The notes beneath the pieces are model-generated. The model did not search any database, had not been told where the DNA came from, and saw only the letters and a program-made list of their open reading frames with translations. From contig NZ_FNOW01000010.1 in assembly GCF_900107145.1 (NCBI RefSeq), positions 1-64,000 on the forward strand: DNA of 64,000 nt, read 5' to 3'. This DNA is from Allochromatium warmingii (GTDB taxonomy: Bacteria; Pseudomonadota; Gammaproteobacteria; Chromatiales; Chromatiaceae). This document shows, piece by piece, positions 20,696-28,229 of this stretch; position 1 is the first letter of the stretch; every line of letters begins with the position of its first letter. The position numbers and the translations under genes are program-made.

Positions 20696-21223
20696 TCACG
20701 CGATGGCTTGGGCGCGATTGTCCCATTGAGCAATCGCCCACTGCCCTTGACCGGAAGACACTCCGAGTTCAATCGCACGGATCGCAGCGGTCATTGCGGC
20801 GATCTCAACCTGCGTGCGCAATCGTTCGAGCAGCAGCGGGGCGAGTTCTTCGATAGTGACATTCCGAATCGGCAACAACAACACATCGCGTTCAAGAAAC
20901 GGAATGCGCTCATCCGCAAAATGCGCCAGCACCAGCCCGTCTTGACGCTCAATGCGCAGATAGGGCGATTCCAGCGGCAACAACACGCGCTCATCGAGCG
21001 CATCGCAGAGCACTTTAAGCGCACGCTTCAGGATCACATAATCGAAGGTCAGCCCGCCGTCCCCCACCTGCGCAGTGACTGCACAGCGCACACGGAAATT
21101 ATGACCGTGCAGATTCTCGCGCTCCGTAGCCGAGAACAGGGTGAAATGGCCGGAGCTGAAATTGAGATAGTCTTTGCTGATCTCGATACGGGTCAGGATC
21201 GCGTCGGCCACAAGCGTCTCCAT
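20696..21223 (-). CDS. 6-pyruvoyl-tetrahydropterin synthase / QueD-like protein
   Basis: A 175-residue tunnelling-fold enzyme. The zinc-binding histidines fit the PTPS/QueD pattern: SSGHFTLF near residue 25 and LHGHNFRV near residue 40, followed by the conserved LTFDYVILKRALK segment. The canonical E. coli QueD is about 120 residues; this one is longer, with an insertion around the LESPYLRIER segment, so it may belong to an archaeal-like or pterin-related subgroup. With tgt at 11 kb a queuosine role is conceivable, but folate or methanopterin-type pterin pathways are equally possible. It is transcribed away from smpB/ssrA. Confidence 0.75.
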   Translation of the reverse strand: METLVADAILTRIEISKDYLNFSSGHFTLFSATERENLHGHNFRVRCAVTAQVGDGGLTFDYVILKRALKVLCDALDERVLLPLESPYLRIERQDGLVLAHFADERIPFLERDVLLLPIRNVTIEELAPLLLERLRTQVEIAAMTAAIRAIELGVSSGQGQWAIAQWDNRAQAIA

Positions 21224-21357
21224 GAGGTGTTAATCCTAAAACAGTGTGACCTGTGCGGCGGGTGTGTCAAGCCATCGCCAACCGCGCCGCGAAACGGATC
21301 GAGACTTGACTTGAAATCACCTTAATCTTGCGCCCGCTTTCGGCTACACTCGCACAC

Positions 21358-21837
21358 ATGGCTAAGCATACAAAAACAGCATCTAACGGCGGTGCGACCA
21401 TCGCCCTCAACAAAAAAGCCGGGCACGATTATTTCATCGAGCAACGGCTTGAGTGCGGACTGGTGCTCGAAGGTTGGGAGGTCAAGAGCTTGCGTGCCGG
21501 ACGTGTCCAGCTCAAAGAAAGCTATGTCAAGATTCTTCACGCCGAGGGGTTTCTCATCGGGGCGCATATTTCGGCGCTGGCGACCGCTTCGACCCATATC
21601 AGCCCTGACCCGACACGCAGCCGCAAGCTGTTACTGAAGCGTTCGGAGCTGAATCGACTGATTGGCCTGACTGAACGCGCCGGTTACACGCTGATTCCGA
21701 CCGCGCTGTATTGGAAACGCGGACGCGCCAAGCTGGAGATCGGTCTCGCAAAGGGTAAGAAACAGCATGATAAACGTGCCACCGAGCGCGACCGCGACTG
21801 GCAGCGCGAAAAAGAGCGGATTTTTAAGACGGGTTGA
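21358..21837 (+). CDS. smpB: SsrA-binding protein SmpB
   Basis: Binds tmRNA and delivers it to stalled ribosomes for trans-translation. All key segments are present: [35 protein letters not shown], the KESYVKI strand, and a basic C-terminal tail ([28 protein letters not shown]) that reads the mRNA channel. The product has 159 residues from the ATG at 21358; the in-frame TTG at 21328 is not needed. Its RNA partner ssrA lies 66 bp downstream on the same strand, with its own promoter in the gap. Confidence 0.97.
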   Translation: MAKHTKTASNGGATIALNKKAGHDYFIEQRLECGLVLEGWEVKSLRAGRVQLKESYVKILHAEGFLIGAHISALATASTHISPDPTRSRKLLLKRSELNRLIGLTERAGYTLIPTALYWKRGRAKLEIGLAKGKKQHDKRATERDRDWQREKERIFKTG

Positions 21838-21858
21838 AACAGGTGTTGCTTTTTCCTG

Positions 21859-21887
21859 TTGCTCTGGAACCAAAGCTTCTCTATATT
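21859..21887 (+). promoter_or_regulatory. Sigma-70 type promoter for ssrA
   Basis: TTGCTC (21859-21864) and TATATT (21882-21887) are separated by exactly 17 bp and lie just before the tmRNA. The mature 5' end at 21904 would be made by RNase P cleavage of a short leader. Confidence 0.65.
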
Positions 21888-21903
21888 GACCAACAAATCA
21901 CCT

Positions 21904-22261
21904 GGGGGCGACATGGCTTCGACGTGGGTCGCAAAACCTGAGGTGCATGCCGAGGTGCGGGAAACCTCGTAAAACTATCCGCAAACCAATAGTTGCCAAC
22001 GACGACAACTACGCTCTCGCTGCTTAATCCCAGCGGGCCTCAGACCGCTGCCTGCCTATGGACGGCGGATTCCTGGGGTAAAAACACATAGGATCGTGGT
22101 GACGGGCGTCCGGACCTGAACCGCTAAAACCTAACGGAATCGCCGACTGATCGCCCTGCCCTTCGGGCGGCGGAAGGTTAAACACAATAGAACGGGCTAA
22201 GCATGTAGAACCAATGGCAGAGGGCTTGCGGACGCGGGTTCGATTCCCGCCGCTTCCACCA
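21904..22261 (+). ncRNA. ssrA: Transfer-messenger RNA (tmRNA)
   Basis: Rescues stalled ribosomes and tags the unfinished protein for proteolysis. The 5' end GGGGGCGACATGGCTTCGAC and the 3' end (T-arm GGTTCGATTCCCGCC, acceptor, encoded CCA at 22259-22261) give the tRNA-like domain. The resume codon GCC at 21995 opens a reading frame for ANDDNYALAA followed by TAA at 22025-22027, so the added tag is A-ANDDNYALAA. The length of 358 nt is typical. The 3' end is the insertion point of an integrative element: its last 14 bp are repeated at 31738-31751, and the insertion restored a complete tmRNA. Confidence 0.97.
22248..22261 (+). repeat. attL core: 14-bp direct repeat (ssrA 3' end)
   Basis: CGCCGCTTCCACCA, the end of the tmRNA acceptor and T-arm, is repeated exactly at 31738-31751. 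Together they bound a 9.5-kb insert headed by a tyrosine integrase. Both copies are followed within a few bases by TTTAAGC, which may be part of a longer imperfect core. Confidence 0.88.
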
Positions 22262-22296
22262 TTTAAGCATCCAAGCACGTCCAGCACGATCCGAGA

Positions 22297-22320
22297 ACCC
22301 GCCTAAGTGCGGGTTTTTTA
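22297..22320 (+). terminator. Rho-independent terminator after tmRNA (element-borne)
   Basis: ACCCGC / GCGGGT stem (22297-22302 and 22309-22314) with a CTAAGT loop and a run of T. It lies inside the element just past attL and now ends ssrA transcription, the original ssrA terminator having been displaced to 31789. Confidence 0.85.
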
Positions 22321-22338
22321 TTGATTAGTTGTCCGTAT

Positions 22339-22424
22339 GGGGGTAACATCGTCCGCGAACATCCACTAGCACACGGGGGTAACTTTTCGGGGTAACCGAG
22401 ATACCCCCATCGGGAGTTACCCCC
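22339..22424. promoter_or_regulatory. GGGGGTAAC array, left end (putative integrase arm sites)
   Basis: GGGGGTAAC occurs at 22339-22347 and 22375-22383, a four-G variant CGGGGTAAC at 22388-22396, and inverted forms at 22402-22409 (TACCCCCA) and 22416-22424 (GTTACCCCC). The last abuts the integrase ATG at 22425. Matching sites occur at the right end (31635-31675). Tyrosine integrases bind such arm-type sites on both sides of the core, so binding here would also repress int. Confidence 0.65.
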
Positions 22425-23636
22425 ATGCCACTGACAGATGCCGCTGTTCGTAACGCCAAGTCTACAGACAAGCCTTTCAAGCTGGCCGACGAGCGCGGCC
22501 TATTCCTGCTGGTGACACCGAGCGGGGGTAAGTGGTGGAGGCTCAAGTATCGCTTCAATGGCAAGGAAAAATTGCTGTCGCTTGGAACTTACCCCGATGT
22601 GGCTTTGAAGGATGCCCGCACCCGCCGCGACGAAGCCCGTAAGCTGCTGGCCGCTGGCGTCGATCCCGGTGAGCACCGCAAAGCGCAGAAATCAGCCCGT
22701 GAGGATCGAGCGGCCAACAGTTTCGAGGTCATCGCCCGTGAGTGGTACGCCAAGCACGCGCCGAACTGGGTTGCGGCGCATGGGGACAGGATCATTCGCC
22801 GACTAGAGCGCGATATTTTCCCTTGGATTGGCGGGCGACCAATTGCCGATATCGCCGCGCCTGAATTGCTGGGCGTCGTTCAGCGGATCGAAAAGCGCGG
22901 CGCACTCGAAACCGCACACCGCGCCTTGCAGACCTGCGGCCAAATCTTTCGGTTCGCCGTCGCTACCGGCAGGGCTGACCGTGACCCGTCCGGTGATCTT
23001 CGCGGTGCGCTATCGCCAGTGAAAGGGGCGCATTTTTCAGCCGTGACCGACCCCGCACGGGTTGCCGAGATATTGAGAATGATCGACGGCTATACCGGCA
23101 CAGTCACTGTCTGCTGTGCCCTGAAACTCGCTCCGCTGGTGTTCGTCCGCCCCGGCGAACTGCGTAAAGCTGAATGGGCACATATCGATTTCGACGCTGC
23201 CGAGTGGCGCTATACGGTCAGCAAGACCGGTAACCAGCATATCGTTCCGCTCTCCACTCAGGCGCTCGCTATCCTGCGCGAACTCCACCCGTTGACCGGA
23301 CGCGGGCGCTATGTTTTTCCCTCAGCGCGTGGCGGGGATCGCCCGATGAGCGATAACGCCATCCTCGCCGCCATGCGTCGCTTGGGCATTCCCAAAGACG
23401 AGATGAGCGGTCACGGCTTCCGTGCGCTGGCGCGGACGATTCTTGATGAGGTGCTGGGTTTTAGGCCTGATTTCATCGAACACCAGTTGGCTCATGCCGT
23501 GCGCGATCCGAACGGCAGAGCCTACAACCGGACGGCCCATCTGGACGCCCGCCACAACATGATGCAGGCATGGGCTGATTATCTGGACGGGATCAAGCAG
23601 GGGGCGAAGGTTATTCCGTTGAAGCGGGCGGGGTAG
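22425..23636 (+). CDS. Tyrosine recombinase (P4/prophage-type integrase)
   Basis: Catalyses integration into and excision from the ssrA 3' end. The N-terminal DUF4102-type arm-binding domain (LTDAAVRNAKSTDKPFKLADERGLFLLVTPSGGKWWRLKY) is typical of P4-like integrases. The central SAM-like domain spans about 100-190, and the catalytic domain shows the Arg of RPGELRKAEW, the Lys/His region (SKTGNQHIVPLS), HGFRALARTIL (H-x-x-R) and the Tyr segment PNGRAYNRTAHL. The product has 403 residues from the ATG at 22425, with a GGGAG 8 bp upstream overlapping an inverted GGGGGTAAC site. It sits next to attL, the standard arrangement. Confidence 0.95.
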   Translation: MPLTDAAVRNAKSTDKPFKLADERGLFLLVTPSGGKWWRLKYRFNGKEKLLSLGTYPDVALKDARTRRDEARKLLAAGVDPGEHRKAQKSAREDRAANSFEVIAREWYAKHAPNWVAAHGDRIIRRLERDIFPWIGGRPIADIAAPELLGVVQRIEKRGALETAHRALQTCGQIFRFAVATGRADRDPSGDLRGALSPVKGAHFSAVTDPARVAEILRMIDGYTGTVTVCCALKLAPLVFVRPGELRKAEWAHIDFDAAEWRYTVSKTGNQHIVPLSTQALAILRELHPLTGRGRYVFPSARGGDRPMSDNAILAAMRRLGIPKDEMSGHGFRALARTILDEVLGFRPDFIEHQLAHAVRDPNGRAYNRTAHLDARHNMMQAWADYLDGIKQGAKVIPLKRAG

Positions 23637-23714
23637 CCCAAACAAAAGCAAGCCCCGAGACGGCACCACCCGCCACGGAGCTTTGACCTTCACCGATCTG
23701 CATGGGGTTCGGCA

Positions 23715-24572
23715 ATGGCTGGAAATAAGTCTATATCCGCTGTTGTGCTGATTGAAGGCCGCGAGGCAATTCCAGTTCGTACAATTCCATTTGTGACCGG
23801 ATGGATGCTTTCTCCTGACGTGCTCGCTAATGCGCTGGCGCTGACCGATATGATTCAGCGTCTTGTCATCGAGCGACGCCCGCCCCATGACGATGATTTC
23901 ATAAGTTTTGATGAAGGTGAGACATCGCCCCTTCCAACGATCCGCTATTCGGCGCTCACGGCTTTCTGTCTGATCGAAAATGATTCCATTGTCGAGATGA
24001 AGCCAAAGGAGTGGGACTTGGTTGTGGACGACTTGGCCGGCCTATCGGCGCGTCTTGATGGAACTGGAAAATCCCGAGAGGAGCAGCGCCCCATTTGGAT
24101 TAGAGAATCTATCCCGTTGCTGCCTGCTGGTGTTTTCGTGTGGCGCGACGAATTTGAAAGCGCATTTAGCCGCGCTTATGGGCAATATCGACTGGCTATT
24201 GTCGGCGAGCGCGACGGAGATCGGGGCTTAACATTTAATCCGATCATTCCATGTGAATTGCATGGTGCCGTGCTGGATGGTTTTTATGCGCTGCCAGACC
24301 CTGCGACGAATTTGCTGGCGCTGTCGCCCGCTGAAACAACCCCTCATGGCAAGTCTGGCGCGGGGTATATATCAAAAAAACTGGCAGCACTGAATCAAGC
24401 AGCTACGCGCTTCTGGGCAAACGCTGACCCTAGCGATAAATCCACCCACCCAGACAACAATGAAGTTTCAAACTGGCTTATCAAGCGAGGTTATTCTGAG
24501 ACGCTCGCCCAAAAGGGTGCATCAATCGTCCGCCCCGATTGGGCATCGGTAGGGCGTAAGCCAGAAGAATAG
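23715..24572 (+). CDS. Element-encoded protein of unknown function
   Basis: A 285-residue soluble protein with no recognised catalytic motif. The N-terminal part is mixed alpha/beta; the C-terminal third (KLAALNQAATRFWANADPSDKSTHPDNNEVSNWLIKRGYSETLAQKGASIVRPDWA) looks like a compact helical module that I associate, from memory only, with proteins encoded near integrases in other gammaproteobacterial islands. That end could read a target sequence or bind a partner. It stands alone, followed by a good terminator at 24611, so it is regulated apart from the AlpA operon; this position is where satellites often carry cargo such as defence genes. No function is claimed. Confidence 0.65.
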   Translation: MAGNKSISAVVLIEGREAIPVRTIPFVTGWMLSPDVLANALALTDMIQRLVIERRPPHDDDFISFDEGETSPLPTIRYSALTAFCLIENDSIVEMKPKEWDLVVDDLAGLSARLDGTGKSREEQRPIWIRESIPLLPAGVFVWRDEFESAFSRAYGQYRLAIVGERDGDRGLTFNPIIPCELHGAVLDGFYALPDPATNLLALSPAETTPHGKSGAGYISKKLAALNQAATRFWANADPSDKSTHPDNNEVSNWLIKRGYSETLAQKGASIVRPDWASVGRKPEE

Positions 24573-24610
24573 CGACCCCCGCTAACTCAGCAACGGCGCG
24601 GGCTGAAAAG

Positions 24611-24647
24611 GGGTGACACCGTTAAAGGTGACACCCTTTCTCTTTTT
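24611..24647 (+). terminator. Rho-independent terminator
   Basis: GGGTGACACC (24611-24620) and GGTGACACCC (24627-24636) pair except for one A-A mismatch around a GTTAAA loop, followed by TTTCTCTTTTT. It separates the 285-residue protein from the AlpA operon. The two arms are also direct repeats of GGTGACACC, a near-palindrome that could double as an operator. Confidence 0.75.
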
Positions 24648-24705
24648 AATGCTTGTCGGATGCGATTGAATCGACTCGTGTTTCAACAACCGAGATCGAA
24701 TCGCA

Positions 24706-24927
24706 ATGGCGAATCAACTCCCCGAGACTGGGTTTCTCCGTCTCCCTCAAATAATCGGTGATAAAAAGGTCGGTACCCCCCCACTAATTCCTGTCGGCAA
24801 AAGCTGCTGGTGGGCAGGAGTCAAAACAGGTCGTTTTCCAAGCCCAGTAAAGCTAGGCCAGCGCGTAACGGTATGGCGCGTTGAGGATATCCGCGCGCTG
24901 ATTGAAAACGCGCAGGGAGCCGCCTAA
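24706..24927 (+). CDS. AlpA-family phage-type transcriptional regulator
   Basis: A 73-residue MerR-like helix-turn-helix protein of the AlpA type: FLRLPQIIGDKK at the start, then the family pattern in which the recognition helix is followed by a GRFPSPVKLGQRVTVWRVEDIRALI end. AlpA homologues activate int or excision genes in P4-like and satellite elements. The stop overlaps the next ATG (TAATG at 24925-24929), so a 64-residue protein is made from the same message. Its target could be the GGGGGTAAC region upstream of int or its own promoter, which is not resolved. Confidence 0.85.
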   Translation: MANQLPETGFLRLPQIIGDKKVGTPPLIPVGKSCWWAGVKTGRFPSPVKLGQRVTVWRVEDIRALIENAQGAA

Positions 24928-25121
24928 TGCCTACCAGATCGCAGAAAATCCGCGCAGAACGGCGCGAGAAGCTGGCCAGACAGTGGCCGGAAATGAAAAA
25001 GCCTGTTGCGGGGCGCATCCACAACAGGCTTGCAAAGATTCAGAAATTAGGCGTATTTTGGAAAAAGGACGACAAGCCTTTAGCAGAGGTGCGTCGTCCC
25101 AGGGAGTTAGCAGCTCCCTGA
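24927..25121 (+). CDS. Small basic protein, unknown
   Basis: Sixty-four residues, strongly basic (MPTRSQKIRAERREKLARQWPEMKKPVAGR), with no recognised family. It is coupled to the AlpA-like gene by a TAATG overlap, which is the main evidence that it is real. It may be a nucleic-acid-binding accessory factor. A gap of about 130 bp follows before the next gene. Confidence 0.55.
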   Translation: MPTRSQKIRAERREKLARQWPEMKKPVAGRIHNRLAKIQKLGVFWKKDDKPLAEVRRPRELAAP

Positions 25122-25251
25122 GTAAAGTCCGACCCTAGCGGACAACGACGCAAAGACGATTGTACACCAACCCCCGTGCGCTCGCACGTTTGGCTCTTGC
25201 GTCACCTGCCCGTTGCGGTCGGTCTCCCCAACCAACTTGGAGATCGACACG

Positions 25252-25542
25252 ATGAAAACCGCACGAAAAACCCGAGTCCGCTTCGGACAGTTCAACACAC
25301 CTGAAGAGCTGCTGGCCGTCCGTGCGGACGCGCACGCTGGTCTGCATATCAATGCGCTCGAAGCAACACTAATCCGTGTTGCAGCGGTGCTCGATTTGCT
25401 GACCGCCGTCACCAGCGACCTAGCCAACGGCTCCGTTGTGAACCAGCAAATCCTTGCGGATGGCATTTGGACGGCTTCGGGGCTGGTGGCTGAAGCCCGC
25501 TTGATCGTGGAGCACGTAAGCAAGGGAGGTGCCGTGCAATGA
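25252..25542 (+). CDS. Small element protein, unknown
   Basis: Ninety-six residues from the ATG at 25252, which has a GGAG 9 bp upstream; an in-frame ATG at 25213 lacks such a site. The protein is helical (ALEATLIRVAAVLDLLTAVTSDLANGSVVNQQILADGIWTASGLVAEARLIVEHV) and of no recognised family. Its stop overlaps the ParB-like start (ATGA at 25539), so the two are translationally coupled. Confidence 0.6.
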   Translation: MKTARKTRVRFGQFNTPEELLAVRADAHAGLHINALEATLIRVAAVLDLLTAVTSDLANGSVVNQQILADGIWTASGLVAEARLIVEHVSKGGAVQ

Positions 25543-26543
25543 CCAAGCGCCCCCAAGGACAGGGGGCTTCGGCCCCCACTAGCACTAGCCCAACGCCGAT
25601 CAAGTTACCAATCAACGGGCTGACCATCGACCCCGAAATCCAGCAGCGCACTCGCGTGGACGAGGCGCTGATTGCTGAGTATGCCGAAAACATCGGTGAC
25701 TGGATTCACGCCGCGCCAATCGTGGTCTTCAGCGACGGCTATTCGCGTTTCGTCGCGGACGGTTTCCAGCGCACGGAGGCGGCCCGCCGCGCTGGTCTCT
25801 ATGAAATCCCCGCGATTCAGTTCAACGGGACGCGACAGGATGCCTTGCGCTATGCGCTGTCAGCCAATGCGACGCACGGTCGGCGGCGCAGTCGTGAAGA
25901 CCTCGAACGTGCCTACGCGACCGCCGTGCGTGAAGGGTTCTGTCAGGCGGCTGATACCGAATGCGTGGCTTCACTGCTGAAGTGTTCGGCGCGTTGGGCT
26001 TCAGAACTGACCAAGCTGGCGCGAGAAGCGGCGAAGATCGCACGCGACGCGGAGATTCAGCGTCTCGCTGAGGATGGCAAGAGTCAGCGGGAGATTGCCG
26101 AGCAGGTCGGCGTTTCTGTGGGTTCTGTCAATGCGACTGTTCAGAAATGGAATACTTCCAAAACTGAACGCATTGATCCGGTCGCCCCTCCCCTAGCCAA
26201 CGACTACGCTCAGGGCGATACCGCCCCCGAGCCGATCATCGTCGAAGAGATCGAGGGCGACGATCTCGCCGCCATCCGCGACGAGACGGACAAGCTCCAT
26301 GCCGAAACTGCCGCGCCAGCGCCCGCTACGCCCGCTCCCAAACCGCCGACGGCCAAAGATGCCATGCACGCGGCCCATCGCGTCACGGGGCTGTTGGGGC
26401 TGGTGCGGCAAGCGTTAGAGCAGGTCGAGGACGCCGAAGTCTCTTTGCTCGAATCGGATGCGCGGATATTGATTCGTGAGCTACGCACCGCGACGGATCG
26501 GCTCGTGGCGCGATTCGGCGCGGAGGAGGTGGGTCATGCGTAA
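25539..26543 (+). CDS. ParB/Srx-fold DNA-binding protein
   Basis: A 334-residue protein with an N-terminal ParB-like nuclease/CTPase-fold domain (LTIDPEIQQRTRVDEALIAEYAENI and FVADGFQRTEAARRAGLYEIPAI, the GxxR-type box), then a helix-turn-helix (GKSQREIAEQVGVSVGSVNATVQKW), then an acidic linker and a helical C-terminal domain. No ParA ATPase is nearby, so a regulatory or replication role is as likely as segregation. It overlaps genes on both sides (ATGA with the 96-residue gene; 8 bp with the initiator-like gene). Confidence 0.82.
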   Translation: MTKRPQGQGASAPTSTSPTPIKLPINGLTIDPEIQQRTRVDEALIAEYAENIGDWIHAAPIVVFSDGYSRFVADGFQRTEAARRAGLYEIPAIQFNGTRQDALRYALSANATHGRRRSREDLERAYATAVREGFCQAADTECVASLLKCSARWASELTKLAREAAKIARDAEIQRLAEDGKSQREIAEQVGVSVGSVNATVQKWNTSKTERIDPVAPPLANDYAQGDTAPEPIIVEEIEGDDLAAIRDETDKLHAETAAPAPATPAPKPPTAKDAMHAAHRVTGLLGLVRQALEQVEDAEVSLLESDARILIRELRTATDRLVARFGAEEVGHA

Positions 26544-27168
26544 GGATCACTACTCTCCACCGGCCAAGTGGACGCGAGAGTTTCGGGGGGCGCTCAAGTT
26601 GTCGGACGCGCACTTCAAGGTCTACAGCTACCTTGAAAACGCGCTCGAGTCCCACGCCACCGGCATCTATTTCATCACCTTGTCGGCGATTGCCGAGATG
26701 GTCTGCGATGAACGTGATTTCGTGGCCCGAATCATGGAGGAGCTGGAGTCGGCGGGGCTGATTTTATGGGACGCCAAGGCCGATGTGGTCTATGTGCCGT
26801 GCGTCTGTGGCGAGCAATTTCGCTGGAGTGGACGCGCAGGAAAAGATCCAGAAAAGGATTTTCGCGTGACCGATGGGCGGCGGCATATCCAGTCGCTTCC
26901 AACCTCATATTTGATCGAGCTTTTCCTATCGCGCTGGCCGATCTTCAAGACCGACGAAGGGGCTTACCAAGGGGCTTACCAAGCCCCTTCACAAGGGGCT
27001 TACCAAGGGGCTACCCAAGCCCCATACCAAGCCCCAACTACAACTACCTTTTCAACTTCAAAGATATTAGACCCCTCCCAGACCCCCCCGACGCCCGACG
27101 CGCCGAAATTTCGCCCGCTCGATGATGACGGCATCGACATCGACATCAACGAGGAGGTGACGCCATGA
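26536..27168 (+). CDS. Winged-helix replication-initiator-like protein with internal repeats
   Basis: A 210-residue protein. The first 110 residues look like a winged-helix module of the phage O/DnaD type (LKLSDAHFKVYSYLENAL, then ITLSAIAEMVCDERDFVARIMEELESAGLILWD). A CVCGEQFRW segment follows. Residues about 141-165 are 4-residue repeats of the Q-(G/A)-(A/P)-x type, then a Thr/Pro-rich, acidic tail. A strong AGGAGGT lies 5 bp before the ATG at 26536. It is followed directly by a primase and a helicase, as lambda O is followed by P, so an initiator role is inferred. The repeats are also striking at DNA level (see the repeat entry). Confidence 0.68.
   Translation: MRKDHYSPPAKWTREFRGALKLSDAHFKVYSYLENALESHATGIYFITLSAIAEMVCDERDFVARIMEELESAGLILWDAKADVVYVPCVCGEQFRWSGRAGKDPEKDFRVTDGRRHIQSLPTSYLIELFLSRWPIFKTDEGAYQGAYQAPSQGAYQGATQAPYQAPTTTTFSTSKILDPSQTPPTPDAPKFRPLDDDGIDIDINEEVTP
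26957..27038 (+). repeat. Seven consecutive 12-bp units inside the initiator-like gene
   Basis: Units begin at 26957, 26969, 26981, 26993, 27005, 27017 and 27029 with no gap; the last is partial. Three are exactly AAGGGGCTTACC; others are AAGGGGCTACCC, AAGCCCCTTCAC and AAGCCCCATACC, so the GGGGC core alternates with its complement GCCCC. Units with inverted cores can pair into hairpins. The position inside an initiator-like gene matches the way lambda-type phages place origin iterons. Confidence 0.85.
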
Positions 27169-28229
27169 AGCGGGTCACCACGCTCGAATACTTGCAACGG
27201 CTGACGCATGACGCTGGCTGGATCGAGCTATGTCGGATCGTCCGAGGGGTAGAAGCTGTCTGGGATGACCGGCCCGAGGTGATCTTGAACCAAGCACGGG
27301 AATGGGCCGGGGCTGGCAATCTGTTCACGACTTTGCAACGCATCGACCGTGACGCGCTGGTCGGCTATCTCACCGAGCAGCGACAGGCAGATCCCCGCAA
27401 ACGGCCCCGCACGCCCGATCATGCGGTGAAACGCTATTGCCGATTGTTCTTCGACTTCGATCCGGTTCGACCGACCGGCACCAGCAGCACCGCCGACGAA
27501 CTTGACGAGGCGCTGATTCGCGCTCAGGGGCTTCGGGATCGGTTGCTGGCGCTTGATTGGCCCCTTCCGGCGATAGCGATGTCCGGCAACGGCTGGCATC
27601 TGCAATATCGGACGGCGCTGCCCAACACACCGGAGACCCGTGAGCAGTTGGCGCTGATCTATGCCGGATTGCACAGGGAGTTTTCGGACGATGTGGTCGA
27701 GTTCGACCGGGCAGTTCGGAATCCGGCGCGATTGTGTGCGTTGTATGGCAGTGTGAAACGCAAGGGGCCGAATACGGCTGACCGACCTCATCGGCGTTCG
27801 GCGATTTGGTTGCCCAGTGACTGGAAACAGGTGCTCCCGAAGCAGGTCGCTGCATTGGCCGATTACTTCGCTCGCCAATCAAGTCAGACGCGCTCGACCG
27901 GCACGGCAGCCCGTAGCGCGACTCGGATCGAGGGACAGGGCAATTACGCATCCCTCGATGTGGTGCGCTGGTTTCAAGCGCATGACGCCTATGTCGGTCA
28001 TTTGGAGGGCAACAAGCACGGGGTGCGCTGCCCGTGGTCGAGCGAGCACACCAGCCCGTCACCGAAAAGCGGCTCAGATACCATCGTTTTCGAGTCTGAC
28101 GGCGGCTGGCCCGGGTTCTATTGCCATCACGCCCACTGTCAGGGGCGGACGATCCGCGATGTCATGGCGTTGTGGGGGGATGCCGACGCCTTCTGTTCTG
28201 AGGCCTTTCAGTCACGGAGGGCCGCGTGA
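27165..28229 (+). CDS. AEP-type (archaeo-eukaryotic) DNA primase
   Basis: A 354-residue primase-polymerase-like protein. The catalytic motifs of the AEP superfamily are readable: the metal-binding acidic motif CRLFFDFDPVRP (D-x-D), the SGNGWHLQY motif (S-G-x-x-x-H-like), and FDRAVRNPARLCALYGSVKRKG for the third acidic site and the basic loop. The C-terminal part has a possible zinc site (VRCPWSSEHTS, GFYCHHAHCQGR). It starts 4 bp inside the initiator-like gene and ends overlapping the helicase gene, giving an initiator-primase-helicase set. It should allow host-independent priming of the element. Confidence 0.82.
   Translation: MKRVTTLEYLQRLTHDAGWIELCRIVRGVEAVWDDRPEVILNQAREWAGAGNLFTTLQRIDRDALVGYLTEQRQADPRKRPRTPDHAVKRYCRLFFDFDPVRPTGTSSTADELDEALIRAQGLRDRLLALDWPLPAIAMSGNGWHLQYRTALPNTPETREQLALIYAGLHREFSDDVVEFDRAVRNPARLCALYGSVKRKGPNTADRPHRRSAIWLPSDWKQVLPKQVAALADYFARQSSQTRSTGTAARSATRIEGQGNYASLDVVRWFQAHDAYVGHLEGNKHGVRCPWSSEHTSPSPKSGSDTIVFESDGGWPGFYCHHAHCQGRTIRDVMALWGDADAFCSEAFQSRRAA

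Noticed and set aside
24611-24636. Two GGTGACACC copies as an operator pair only
   Set aside because: They also form a good terminator stem followed by a T-run, which is the simpler reading; an operator role is kept only as a side possibility.
26957-27038. Short regular repeats as a possible CRISPR array
   Set aside because: The units are contiguous 12-mers with no spacers and lie in frame within a protein-coding gene; no cas gene is in the window.
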